Program-made: the position numbers and the translations under genes | NCBI GenBank assembly: GCA_965249965.1 | Contig: OZ252262.1 | Location: forward strand, 1,426,001 to 1,490,000 | Direction of reading: 5' to 3' | DNA length: 64,000 bases | DNA from: HXMU1420-13 sp965249965 | Lineage (GTDB): Bacteria; Bacteroidota; Rhodothermia; Balneolales; Balneolaceae | Part shown: positions 9,078-16,032 of the stretch, piece by piece | How positions within the stretch are numbered: the first letter of the stretch is position 1 | How the letters are laid out: the number at the start of each line of letters is the position of its first letter | The notes under the pieces: model-generated | Seen by the model: the letters and a program-made list of their open reading frames with translations, nothing else | Told to the model about the DNA's origin: nothing | Databases searched by the model: none

Positions 9078-9740
9078 ATGCTTGTTCACGAAATCATAGA
9101 TAAAAATATCGCTCCATTAAAGGTTACAGATTCTGTAGCACTTGCCTTAACAAAGCTGGATTTACTATATGTAACCCGGTTTCCTGTAGTTGATGATGGC
9201 GTAATGGTTGGTATGGTTTCTTTGGATACATTGATAGAAGTTATTGATGAGAACATCACTATAAGTGAGATTCAACTTCAAAACTCTATTTCGATTCCCG
9301 AAAGCCAGCATTTGTTTGAAGCCGCTCGCACTATGTTAGCTCATGAAATTTTCATTCTACCTGTAGTAGACAAGGCTCAAAATTTCTTAGGTGTCATCAA
9401 AAAAAGAGATGTGTTACAAGCACTAGGTGATGTCTTCAATCTCGAATCATTTGGTTCGGTGATTACAGTAGAAATGATGCCCTACGATTTCACTTTAACC
9501 GAAGTAATTCGATTAATCGAAACAGAAGCAGCGAAAGTGCTTGGTGTAGCAGTTGAGCAACCAAACGATGAAAACGGTTTTTATCGGGTATCCATAAAAC
9601 TTAATCTGGAAGATTCGTCAACCGTATGCTCCACACTTCAGCGGTATGGATATGTCATCACATCGCAAGTAAGTAGCGCAAGTATGGAGAAGGATTTTAG
9701 TGACCGGGCAGACGAACTTATTCGTTATCTTGATATATAA
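9078..9740 (+). CDS. Two-CBS-domain protein with C-terminal ACT-like domain
   Basis: A 220-residue soluble protein starting two bases after hflX, so the same operon. Residues about 1-60 and 70-125 form a CBS pair (ALTKLDLLYVTRFPVVDDG, GMVSLDTLIEV; then FILPVVDKAQNFLGVIKKRDVL). CBS pairs bind adenosyl ligands such as ATP, AMP or SAM and regulate partners. The rest (VITVEMMPYDFTLTEVIRLIE onward) has the beta-alpha-beta pattern of an ACT domain, which also senses small molecules. Arrangement and length match stand-alone CBS-ACT regulators that are widespread but uncharacterised. The partner is unknown. Confidence 0.8.
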   Translation: MLVHEIIDKNIAPLKVTDSVALALTKLDLLYVTRFPVVDDGVMVGMVSLDTLIEVIDENITISEIQLQNSISIPESQHLFEAARTMLAHEIFILPVVDKAQNFLGVIKKRDVLQALGDVFNLESFGSVITVEMMPYDFTLTEVIRLIETEAAKVLGVAVEQPNDENGFYRVSIKLNLEDSSTVCSTLQRYGYVITSQVSSASMEKDFSDRADELIRYLDI

Positions 9741-9766
9741 GGTCTAACTAAATACAATCATCGCTG

Positions 9767-12766
9767 ATGCGCTTCGTGCCTTTAAGAAGCAATTTTATAT
9801 TTGTTGCGCTCCTATTTTTGCCGGGATTTGTTCTCGGGCAGGCAGTCCAGTCTCCCTCAACCAACCTGTATCAAGTTGGGATTGATTTATATGAAGAAGG
9901 TCATTTCGAAGAAGCGCAGATCGCTCTGGAAAATTTCAGAGATGATTATCCTCAACATGAACTGCGAATTTCAACCGATTTTTATCTCGCCCGCTCTAAA
10001 ACAGGGGCAGATTCAGTAAATATTGAGGCGTACTATCAGGAATTTATACTAACCCACCCGGGAAGTGATTTGTCTGTAATTCTGCTAAAGGATTTGGGAC
10101 ATCGATTTACAGATAATCGCGAATATGATGCTGCTATCGCTTATTACAATCAAGCCATCGATTCGTGGATGGGAGATGATCGTGCTTCAGAAACTACCTA
10201 TTGGGTTGCAGAAGCAGCAGCTGAAAAAAGAGACTTTGGAGAAGCGCGCAGCTATTTTTTAAAATTGGCAGATGATTATCCTGACTCAGAATGGGCGCCA
10301 GATGCGTTGTATGCGAGGGGTCGTTTATATTTAACCGAAAATGAATACGATTCTTCTGCAGTAGCTTTTGAATTACTGAAAGAACGGTATCCAAACGATC
10401 CCATAACGCGGCGAGTGGGCACTGCATTAGGGGAGTCTTATTATCAGCAAGCGAGATATGAGGAAGCCATTGAAGCTTTAGATGCTCAAATGATATTTTT
10501 GGATGACGAGTCAAAAATTAAGGCACTTTTTCTGATGGCGGAAGCACACAATTATTTAGACAATGTGGATGAAGCCACCAAAGATTATTTGCAATACATT
10601 CGATTAACCGAGGCAACTGAACGTGAGGCTCCGGCACATTATGGCTTAGGATGGCTATATAACCGACAAGGGATTTATCACTGGGCAGCTCAATCTTTTG
10701 AAAAAGCAATTATTGATGATACAGAGTTGTCCCGAAAAGCAATGTATTACGAAGCCATCAACCACAAATTGGGGGGTAATTATCAGCGTTCGATGGATAC
10801 TTTCGCTGAATTTGGTGAGCGCTTTCGAAATGGACTTTGGGTGGAAGAAGCATATTACGAGTGGGGAATTTCTTCGTTTGAGGCAGGTGACTATGATGCA
10901 GCTATAGAAATTTTACTCGACTTGGTACGAAATCAGGATGAGCTGCAGGATCCGGGAAAAATCTACACGATGCTCGGTGAAGCCTACTTCGCGAATGGAG
11001 AATATACGCGCGCTTCACAGGCATTTGAAGAAGCTGAAAATGTAGCAGGTATAGATCCGGCTCTTCGACGTCAGGCTCGATTTCAAAAAGGGTGGATTTT
11101 ATTCCGAAATCAAGCATATGAGCAAGCGCAGCCAATTTTTGAAGCGGTATATGCAGAAACACCTAATTCAGAACTTGGTGCCGAGGCATTGTTCTGGAGT
11201 GGGGATGCCTATTACAAACTGGATCAGTTTGGTGATGCCGCTAAACGATTTAAACTTTTTGTTGACAATTTTCCTGATCATGAGATGATTGGTGCTGCCA
11301 GATATTCATTGGGATGGAGCTATTTTAAAACCGGCGAATTTGATCTGGCCGTTGGTCCGCTGGAAGATTTTCTAAACAATTACAATCCTCCACCAATCGC
11401 ATTATATCCTTACGATGTAGATACACAGCTCCGAATTGGGGATGCTTATTATGCATTGGGTGACTACAGGAATGCCATTCAGTTTTACAACAAAGCAATT
11501 GGTGCAGAACCCGGAGGCGATTATGCCATGTTCCAGGTGGCAAATTCGTACTATCGTTCAAACCGGACATTTGAAGCCGTTAGTAATTTCCGGCGCATGT
11601 TACGGATTTATCCATTCAGCCGATTGCGTGAACAAGCGCAGTACAATGTCGCTTATATTTACCTGAATACATCCAATTATTCGCAAGCTATCGAAGAATT
11701 CCAAACCGTGATTCGTCGCTATCCCGGAACTGATTGGGCGGCACGAGCTCAATATAATATTGGGGATGCATTTTATAACGCCGGTGAATACGATCGTGCT
11801 GTTGAAGCCTATACAATGGTGTTAGAAAATTATCCGAGATCTAGATATATCATCGAAGCCATAAATGGAATTCAATATGCTCAGTTATCTTCGGGAGGCC
11901 AGGATAGTAGTTCAGTAATTCTGGAAGAATTTTTGAGTGATAATCCACAATCCTCAACGGCTGACAGGTTGAGATTTCGTCAGGCAGAAACAGTGTTTCA
12001 AACCGGTGATTACGAAGGCGCAATCCGGGAATTCCGGCAGTATTTACGCGTTACAAATTCCGATGCACTTGCACCAGAAGCGTACATGAATCTGGGAGTA
12101 GCGTATCGCCAGGTTGGCAATGATGAACGTGCGATCGAATCATATCAAACTGTGTTAAACGACTATCCAAATGATGATCAGGTTCCAGCTGCTCTAACTT
12201 CACTTGGACTGCTTTACTATGAACTCGATGAATTCGAGACCTCACATGAATATTTTAGTCAGCTGCTCCAAAAGGAGCGCCGATTTGCACAGGAAGCTTA
12301 CATAGGGATGGGAAATTCCAGCCTTGCACAAAATCAATATGAGATTGCAAGAAGCGAATATGAAGCAGCCCTGCAAATCAATCCGAATAATGAAGCTGCC
12401 AGCGTTGGGCTCGGAAAAGTTGCTATCGCTGAGCGAAAATATGAAGAAGCTCAATTGATCTTAAAACCAATTGCAGACCGAAATACGACACAGATAGGGG
12501 CAGAAGCACAATTTTTCTTAGGTAAATTGCAGCAAGATCAGGAAAACTACGAAGATGCGATAGCTGAATATGCCAGAGTTAAGATTCTCTTTGAAGCCTT
12601 CGATACCTGGGTTTCTTTGGGGATGTATTTCTCAGCGGAATCGAACATCCAGCTCGGAAACCGAGGAGATGCACTCGCTATTCTAAACGAGATCATTGAA
12701 TTCTATCCCGGAACGGAAGCTGCAACCCTTGCTCAAGCTCTAATCGATCGAACGGGCGACTCTTAG
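9767..12766 (+). CDS. Large exported tetratricopeptide-repeat protein
   Basis: A 999-residue protein with a signal peptide (MRFVPLRSNFIFVALLFLPG, cleavage near VLG-Q) and almost entirely TPR repeats after residue 35. Repeats of about 34-37 residues recur throughout, with the W/L-G-Y-A-F-P pattern: for example GLYEEGHFEEAQIAL, YEAINHKLGGNYQRSM, IGDAYYALGDYRNAIQFY, YNIGDAFYNAGEYDRAVEAY and MGNSSLAQNQYEIARSEY. Many are of the YbgF/BamD-like type in which each unit ends FPDHE or YPGTD-like, which suggests an outer-membrane or periplasmic scaffold. The start ATG at 9767 is 26 bases after the CBS gene. Function unknown; protein-protein docking in the envelope is the reasonable guess. Confidence 0.85.
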   Translation: MRFVPLRSNFIFVALLFLPGFVLGQAVQSPSTNLYQVGIDLYEEGHFEEAQIALENFRDDYPQHELRISTDFYLARSKTGADSVNIEAYYQEFILTHPGSDLSVILLKDLGHRFTDNREYDAAIAYYNQAIDSWMGDDRASETTYWVAEAAAEKRDFGEARSYFLKLADDYPDSEWAPDALYARGRLYLTENEYDSSAVAFELLKERYPNDPITRRVGTALGESYYQQARYEEAIEALDAQMIFLDDESKIKALFLMAEAHNYLDNVDEATKDYLQYIRLTEATEREAPAHYGLGWLYNRQGIYHWAAQSFEKAIIDDTELSRKAMYYEAINHKLGGNYQRSMDTFAEFGERFRNGLWVEEAYYEWGISSFEAGDYDAAIEILLDLVRNQDELQDPGKIYTMLGEAYFANGEYTRASQAFEEAENVAGIDPALRRQARFQKGWILFRNQAYEQAQPIFEAVYAETPNSELGAEALFWSGDAYYKLDQFGDAAKRFKLFVDNFPDHEMIGAARYSLGWSYFKTGEFDLAVGPLEDFLNNYNPPPIALYPYDVDTQLRIGDAYYALGDYRNAIQFYNKAIGAEPGGDYAMFQVANSYYRSNRTFEAVSNFRRMLRIYPFSRLREQAQYNVAYIYLNTSNYSQAIEEFQTVIRRYPGTDWAARAQYNIGDAFYNAGEYDRAVEAYTMVLENYPRSRYIIEAINGIQYAQLSSGGQDSSSVILEEFLSDNPQSSTADRLRFRQAETVFQTGDYEGAIREFRQYLRVTNSDALAPEAYMNLGVAYRQVGNDERAIESYQTVLNDYPNDDQVPAALTSLGLLYYELDEFETSHEYFSQLLQKERRFAQEAYIGMGNSSLAQNQYEIARSEYEAALQINPNNEAASVGLGKVAIAERKYEEAQLILKPIADRNTTQIGAEAQFFLGKLQQDQENYEDAIAEYARVKILFEAFDTWVSLGMYFSAESNIQLGNRGDALAILNEIIEFYPGTEAATLAQALIDRTGDS

Positions 12767-13048
12767 TCGAAGAGAGAAAACCTTTGAAATCGTTCTTTGG
12801 AACAATTCGTTGAGGTAGCTGAAATATTGATTCAGCATCTGTAGAATTAAGAACGACGATCGACTCCCTACCAGTGCAAGCATGTAGATCAAGAAACTAA
12901 AACAGAAAACTACCGCCTAACCCCAAAGCGCCCTTTTTTGTTTAGGAGGAAGCCAGCTGCTCCACCACGGAATTATATTTACTTGGAAGGTTGGAGTAGT
13001 TAAAACAATTGGTTGAGCAGTGCCATCCGCTTCGTTGAAAACTTTTAA
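12767..13048. other. Intergenic stretch with a degenerate repeat copy
   Basis: No gene is supported between the TPR gene and the relBE promoter. Bases 12818-12842 contain a truncated relative of the palindromic repeat found at 15196: both read GCTGAA, a few bases, then a shared 16-mer TTGATTCAGCATCTGT (12827-12842 and 15208-15223). The other arm of the element is absent here, so this looks like a decayed copy. The rest of the region is AT-rich and carries no tRNA-like fold or terminator that I can find. Confidence 0.5.
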
Positions 13049-13095
13049 TTCGTTCTTAGATACCAAACGCATATCTTTGTCATACTTGTATGACA
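13049..13095 (+). promoter_or_regulatory. relBE promoter with operator palindrome
   Basis: TTCG at 13049-13052, 19 bases, then TATCTTTG at 13072-13079 reads as a Bacteroidota-type promoter (TTTG-N19-TAnnTTTG). Its last bases lie in a perfect inverted repeat, TGTCATAC-TT-GTATGACA (13078-13095), centred about 31 bases before the antitoxin ATG. Type II antitoxins with ribbon-helix-helix domains commonly bind such palindromes to repress their own operon. The overlap of palindrome with the -7 box supports autorepression. Seen in sequence; binding is inferred. Confidence 0.6.
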
Positions 13096-13116
13096 CGTAA
13101 ATCAAATCCTTGAATC

Positions 13117-13335
13117 ATGCCTATTACAGTACGTTTAGGAGAATCTGTAGAAAAGCGTTTGGATGAGTTGGCCAAGCTTACTGGACGCACAAAAACCTAT
13201 TATATTCGCAAGGCCTTGGAAGAAAAACTGGACGAGCTGGAAGACTTGTATGTGACCGAGCAGCGCCTTGAACAGCCCGAAGGTACGCGATGGAGTCTGG
13301 AACAGTTAGAGCGTGGCGATGACCTGGAAAGTTGA
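13117..13335 (+). CDS. RelB/ribbon-helix-helix antitoxin
   Basis: A 72-residue protein. The N-terminal 45 residues (ITVRLGESVEKRLDELAKLT then GRTKTYYIRKALEEKL) form a typical MetJ/Arc ribbon-helix-helix DNA-binding fold of the RelB/DUF6290 antitoxin kind. The C-terminal tail (EQPEGTRWSLEQLERGDD) is the usual acidic toxin-neutralising extension. It ends inside the toxin gene with an overlap of 17-23 bases, depending on the toxin start. The region looks more G+C-rich than neighbours and stands alone between housekeeping genes, suggesting horizontal acquisition. The palindrome upstream is the likely operator. Confidence 0.85.
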   Translation: MPITVRLGESVEKRLDELAKLTGRTKTYYIRKALEEKLDELEDLYVTEQRLEQPEGTRWSLEQLERGDDLES

Positions 13336-13591
13336 ATTTGATAACCGTGCCCGTAAAGAACTTCGAAAGCTCGACAAACAGGCTCAGGATCGTATTCTGA
13401 AGTGGTTGCGAGAAACCCTCGCAACCGAAGAAGACCCAAGAAGAACGGGGAAATCCCTGAGAGGTCGCATGAAAGGATTATGGAGATATCGAGTTGGGGA
13501 TTACCGGATCATCAGCCAGATCCAGGACGAAAACATTTTAATCTTGGTGGTTCGTATTGGACACCGTCGGGATATTTACGAAGAAAAGTAG
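13319..13591 (+). CDS. RelE/ParE-family toxin
   Basis: A 90-residue basic protein: TWKVEFDNRARKELRKLDKQ at the N terminus, then SLRGRMKGLWRYRVGDYRII and a C-terminal RIGHRRDIYEE. These match RelE-type mRNA interferases or ParE-type toxins; the conserved GLWRYRVGDYRII and the final H-R-R-x-x-Y are both present. ATG at 13319 is preferred over the in-frame GTG at 13313, because it gives the usual family N terminus. The overlap with the antitoxin supports translational coupling. Whether it cleaves mRNA at the ribosome (RelE) or poisons gyrase (ParE) cannot be decided by reading. Confidence 0.85.
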   Translation: MTWKVEFDNRARKELRKLDKQAQDRILKWLRETLATEEDPRRTGKSLRGRMKGLWRYRVGDYRIISQIQDENILILVVRIGHRRDIYEEK

Positions 13592-13903
13592 CCACAAAGT
13601 CGGTGTACTTCCACCCTTCGGTACATAAAGGGTAGGTATGGTATAGTTGGGAAAATATCGATCACCAAAATCCAAAAAAATCAGTCATTCTTTTTTTCCT
13701 GAAGTTTTTCCCCTCGTTATGAAGTTCCACTCCGTAATGCCTAGCAGTAACGCCGCTCCGATTTCGTCTCCCGACCGGCATCCTCGCATAAGGTTTCAAT
13801 ATTCTAGCGTGCTTCTCTGGCAAAACCAATAACGAATCACAAATACTGAAACAATAAATTCCCTACCTTCGTCTTTCCTTGTTTAAATTTCACTTCGATA
13901 GGG
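13592..13903. other. Intergenic stretch before aroA; promoter-like box
   Basis: About 310 bases without a convincing gene. A 61-codon open frame at 13647 has no recognisable motif, starts weakly and ends in nothing; I do not call it. A box TACCTTCG at 13864-13871, 32 bases before the aroA ATG, resembles the -7 box TAnnTTTG seen elsewhere in the window, but no clear TTTG lies 19 bases before it. No strong terminator follows relE. Confidence 0.4.
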
Positions 13904-15193
13904 ATGATCAAAAAAGTTGCTCCAGCATTTTCTTTAAACGGAACCATCACGCCACCGCCGGATAAATCTATATCTCAGCGAGCGGCAATTTTTGCGCTTT
14001 TGCATGATGGTCGTTCAGTGATCAAAAACTATTCGCCGGCCGAAGATCCGCAAAGCACACTAAATTGTGTGCAAATGTTGGGTGCCGATGTCATTCAAAT
14101 TGATCAAATGGTTACGGTTGATAGCCCGGGAAGACATGGAGTTCGTGCGTTATCCGATGAACTAGATTGTGGTAATTCTGGTACCGCTATGCGGCTAATT
14201 TCCGGTGTATTAGTTGGTGCAGGAACTTCGGTGTATTTGATTGGCGATCCTTCGCTTTCTTCCCGAACGATGACACGCATTATTGAACCACTTGAACAAA
14301 TGGGGGCACATATATTAGCAAGAAATAGCCAGTATGCGCCACTTTTTGTAACCCGTGAAGATCCGTTTATTCCTATGGAATACGAATTGCCAATCGCCAG
14401 TGCACAGCTAAAATCGTGTATTTTGTTAGCCGGCTTATTTGGTGAAAGGCCAACAAAAGTGATTGAAACCACACCAAGCCGGGATCACACCGAACGACTT
14501 CTGAACCTGAACGTTGAAGAAGTTGATGGAAAACGAATCATTTCAGCTTCTATTAACGATGAGATTCCGAATCAAAGCTATACGATTCCTGCTGATTTCT
14601 CTGCAGCAGCGTTTTGGTTAGTGGCAGGATCTATCATGCCGGATTCTGAAATCCGAATGAAGAATGTTGGGTTAAATCCTACGAGAACTGCCCTGTTGAA
14701 TATTCTACTAAAAATGGGAGCAGATATCACCATCGAAAATGAACACGAGGAAGGAGCAGAACCATGTGGGGATATCATTGTACGGTCAGCTCAGCTTCGA
14801 AAGATTGACCTTGACCCAAAGCTCATCCCAAATTGTATTGATGAACTCCCCATTCTTTCGGTTGCATTGATGTATGCAGATGGAACTTCTATCATCTCCG
14901 GGGCCGAAGAACTTCGTCACAAAGAGACCGATCGCATTATGGCCATCACAAAATTATTAAATGCTGTTGGTGGTGTTTATGAAGAGATGGAAGATGGTTT
15001 AGTGATTCGTGGCAATCCCTATTTCAAGTTTGAATCCGGTAAGTTTCAAAGTTTCCATGATCATCGAATAGCCATGGCAGCGGCAATTTTATCGCTTAAA
15101 GGATCATCAGAATCCGAAATCGAAGACGCCGAAAGCGCGGCGGTTAGCTACCCAAGTTTTTGGAGTGATCTGGAGAGTTTATCTAACTCTTAG
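13904..15193 (+). CDS. aroA: 3-phosphoshikimate 1-carboxyvinyltransferase (EPSP synthase)
   Basis: Joins shikimate-3-phosphate and PEP to form EPSP, the sixth step of the shikimate pathway. 429 residues, the usual length. Diagnostic motifs: PPDKSISQRAAIFALL at the N terminus (PEP/S3P-binding Lys-Ser), DCGNSGTAMRLISGVLVGAG (phosphate-binding G-N-x-G-T-x-x-R), SSRTMTRIIEPLEQMGA, PSRDHTERLL, DELPILSVALMYADG, RHKETDRIMAI and the C-terminal FHDHRIAMAAAI. The neighbours are unrelated (relBE upstream, heat-shock genes downstream) and no other aro gene is visible, so it is probably a single-gene transcription unit. Confidence 0.96.
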   Translation: MIKKVAPAFSLNGTITPPPDKSISQRAAIFALLHDGRSVIKNYSPAEDPQSTLNCVQMLGADVIQIDQMVTVDSPGRHGVRALSDELDCGNSGTAMRLISGVLVGAGTSVYLIGDPSLSSRTMTRIIEPLEQMGAHILARNSQYAPLFVTREDPFIPMEYELPIASAQLKSCILLAGLFGERPTKVIETTPSRDHTERLLNLNVEEVDGKRIISASINDEIPNQSYTIPADFSAAAFWLVAGSIMPDSEIRMKNVGLNPTRTALLNILLKMGADITIENEHEEGAEPCGDIIVRSAQLRKIDLDPKLIPNCIDELPILSVALMYADGTSIISGAEELRHKETDRIMAITKLLNAVGGVYEEMEDGLVIRGNPYFKFESGKFQSFHDHRIAMAAAILSLKGSSESEIEDAESAAVSYPSFWSDLESLSNS

Positions 15194-15195
15194 GT

Positions 15196-15296
15196 GTCAT
15201 GCTGAACTTGATTCAGCATCTGTTCGGAGTGATTCGAAAAATCGATACTAACCGAGAGTAATATCTTCACAGATCCCGGATCAAGTCCGGGATGAC
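15196..15296. repeat. Palindromic repeat copy A (GTCAT...ATGAC)
   Basis: A 101-base element that begins GTCATGCTGAACTTGATTC and ends CAAGTCCGGGATGAC. The termini GTCAT and ATGAC are inverted repeats. Each end also holds its own hairpin: GCTGAACTTGATTCAGC at the left and ATCCCGGATCAAGTCCGGGAT at the right. It lies two bases after the aroA stop and 11 bases before copy B. It carries no open frame, so it is a REP- or MITE-like element. Confidence 0.75.
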
Positions 15297-15307
15297 AATA
15301 TAAACAC

Positions 15308-15408
15308 GTCATCCTGAGGCTATCGCCGAGGAATCAACCAATCTGAATTTCTAGCTAGATTAAAATATCGCAGATTCTGCTCCCGACAATCGTCGGGATC
15401 AGAATGAC
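15308..15408. repeat. Palindromic repeat copy B (GTCAT...ATGAC)
   Basis: Exactly 101 bases, same length as copy A, from GTCATCCTGAGG to the CAGAATGAC at its end. The outer arms GTCATCCTGA and the closing bases TCAGAATGAC are imperfect inverted repeats (about 8 of 10 pair). It also has an inner hairpin TCCCGACAATCGTCGGGA (15381-15398). Together with copies A and C and the decayed piece at 12818, it shows a dispersed element family in this genome. Confidence 0.75.
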
Positions 15409-15506
15409 AGCGTAGCCTGAGAATTCAACATTCATAATTTTTCATTTTTAATTTCGCGTCAGGGACGCGGTGTCAATACGTCAGTTCGTGCCAAAACCAA
15501 ATTCAT
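15409..15506. other. Leader region of hsp20; GCGTC/GACGC hairpin
   Basis: Between repeat B and the hsp20 promoter. A short hairpin GCGTC-AGG-GACGC lies near 15456-15468 and an AT-rich tract near 15425-15452. No CIRCE element (TTAGCACTC-N9-GAGTGCTAA) was found, so HrcA control of the heat-shock genes is not indicated here. Confidence 0.35.
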
Positions 15507-15522
15507 TGGCATTGTGCTTGCT
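15507..15522 (+). promoter_or_regulatory. Sigma-54-like (-24/-12) promoter upstream of hsp20
   Basis: TGGCATTGTGCTTGCT matches the sigma-54 consensus TGGCACGNNNNTTGCW at the invariant GG (-24) and GC (-12), with the required spacing, and at ten of the twelve defined positions. The transcription start would fall about 25 bases before the hsp20 ATG at 15559. A sigma-54 promoter ahead of a small heat-shock gene is unusual; it needs an enhancer-binding activator that is not in this window. A chance match in 64 kb cannot be excluded. Confidence 0.45.
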
Positions 15523-15558
15523 TACTACTTATCGAATATCAACGAAAGCGAGTGAGAC

Positions 15559-15993
15559 ATGGGAGATTTTACAGAATTCGGAATAGAGATAGAGAAACAC
15601 CTTTCTAAACTAGGAAAGGATTTACAGGAATTTGTTGAGAAAGTGGTTCCACTGAATCACGAAGACAAAGACTTTGCCCCCGATTGTGATATTTTGGAAA
15701 GTGATTCAGAATATAAAGTGACGATCGATTTACCAGGGCTGGCCAAGAAAGAGATCGGTATATCATTAAAGAACCACGTGCTTACCATTAAAGGTGAGCG
15801 GGATATAATAGCAGGTGAGGGAGAAGAATTTAAGCGACAAGAGAGAAAGCGTGGCGCATTTGCCCGCTCATTTGCATTACCCGAAGATGTAAATACTGCT
15901 GAAATCAACGCAAGCTTTCGAAACGGAGTGTTAACGGTTACCATGCCAAAATCTGAGTCGCTAAAAGACCGCTCAAACATTCCGGTTAACTAA
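15559..15993 (+). CDS. Hsp20/alpha-crystallin small heat-shock protein
   Basis: A 144-residue chaperone that holds unfolding proteins in large oligomers without ATP. The alpha-crystallin domain runs from about residue 45 to 140: PDCDILESDSEYKVTIDLPG, KKEIGISLKNHVLTIKGER, and the family's terminal motif FRNGVLTVTMPKSE, preceded by FARSFALPEDVN. The start follows a purine-rich GAAAGCGAGTGAGAC and is preferred over any alternative. It is transcribed with dnaK just downstream (39-base gap), which fits a heat-shock unit. Confidence 0.93.
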   Translation: MGDFTEFGIEIEKHLSKLGKDLQEFVEKVVPLNHEDKDFAPDCDILESDSEYKVTIDLPGLAKKEIGISLKNHVLTIKGERDIIAGEGEEFKRQERKRGAFARSFALPEDVNTAEINASFRNGVLTVTMPKSESLKDRSNIPVN

Positions 15994-16032
15994 GAATATT
16001 AAACAGTAAAATTTAAAACAGACACTAGACGA

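Noticed and set aside
9801..12454. Several open frames on both strands inside the TPR gene
   Set aside because: They lie wholly within a gene whose repeat pattern is clear, and none has a motif; shadows of a long repeat-rich reading frame.
12917..13105. 62-codon open frame on the minus strand before relBE
   Set aside because: It runs through the relBE promoter and operator on the opposite strand, has no recognisable motif, and its start is within the palindrome. Non-coding is simpler.
13647..13832. 61-codon open frame before aroA
   Set aside because: Low-complexity Ser/Pro-rich product, no match to any family I know, no ribosome-binding site. Likely chance.
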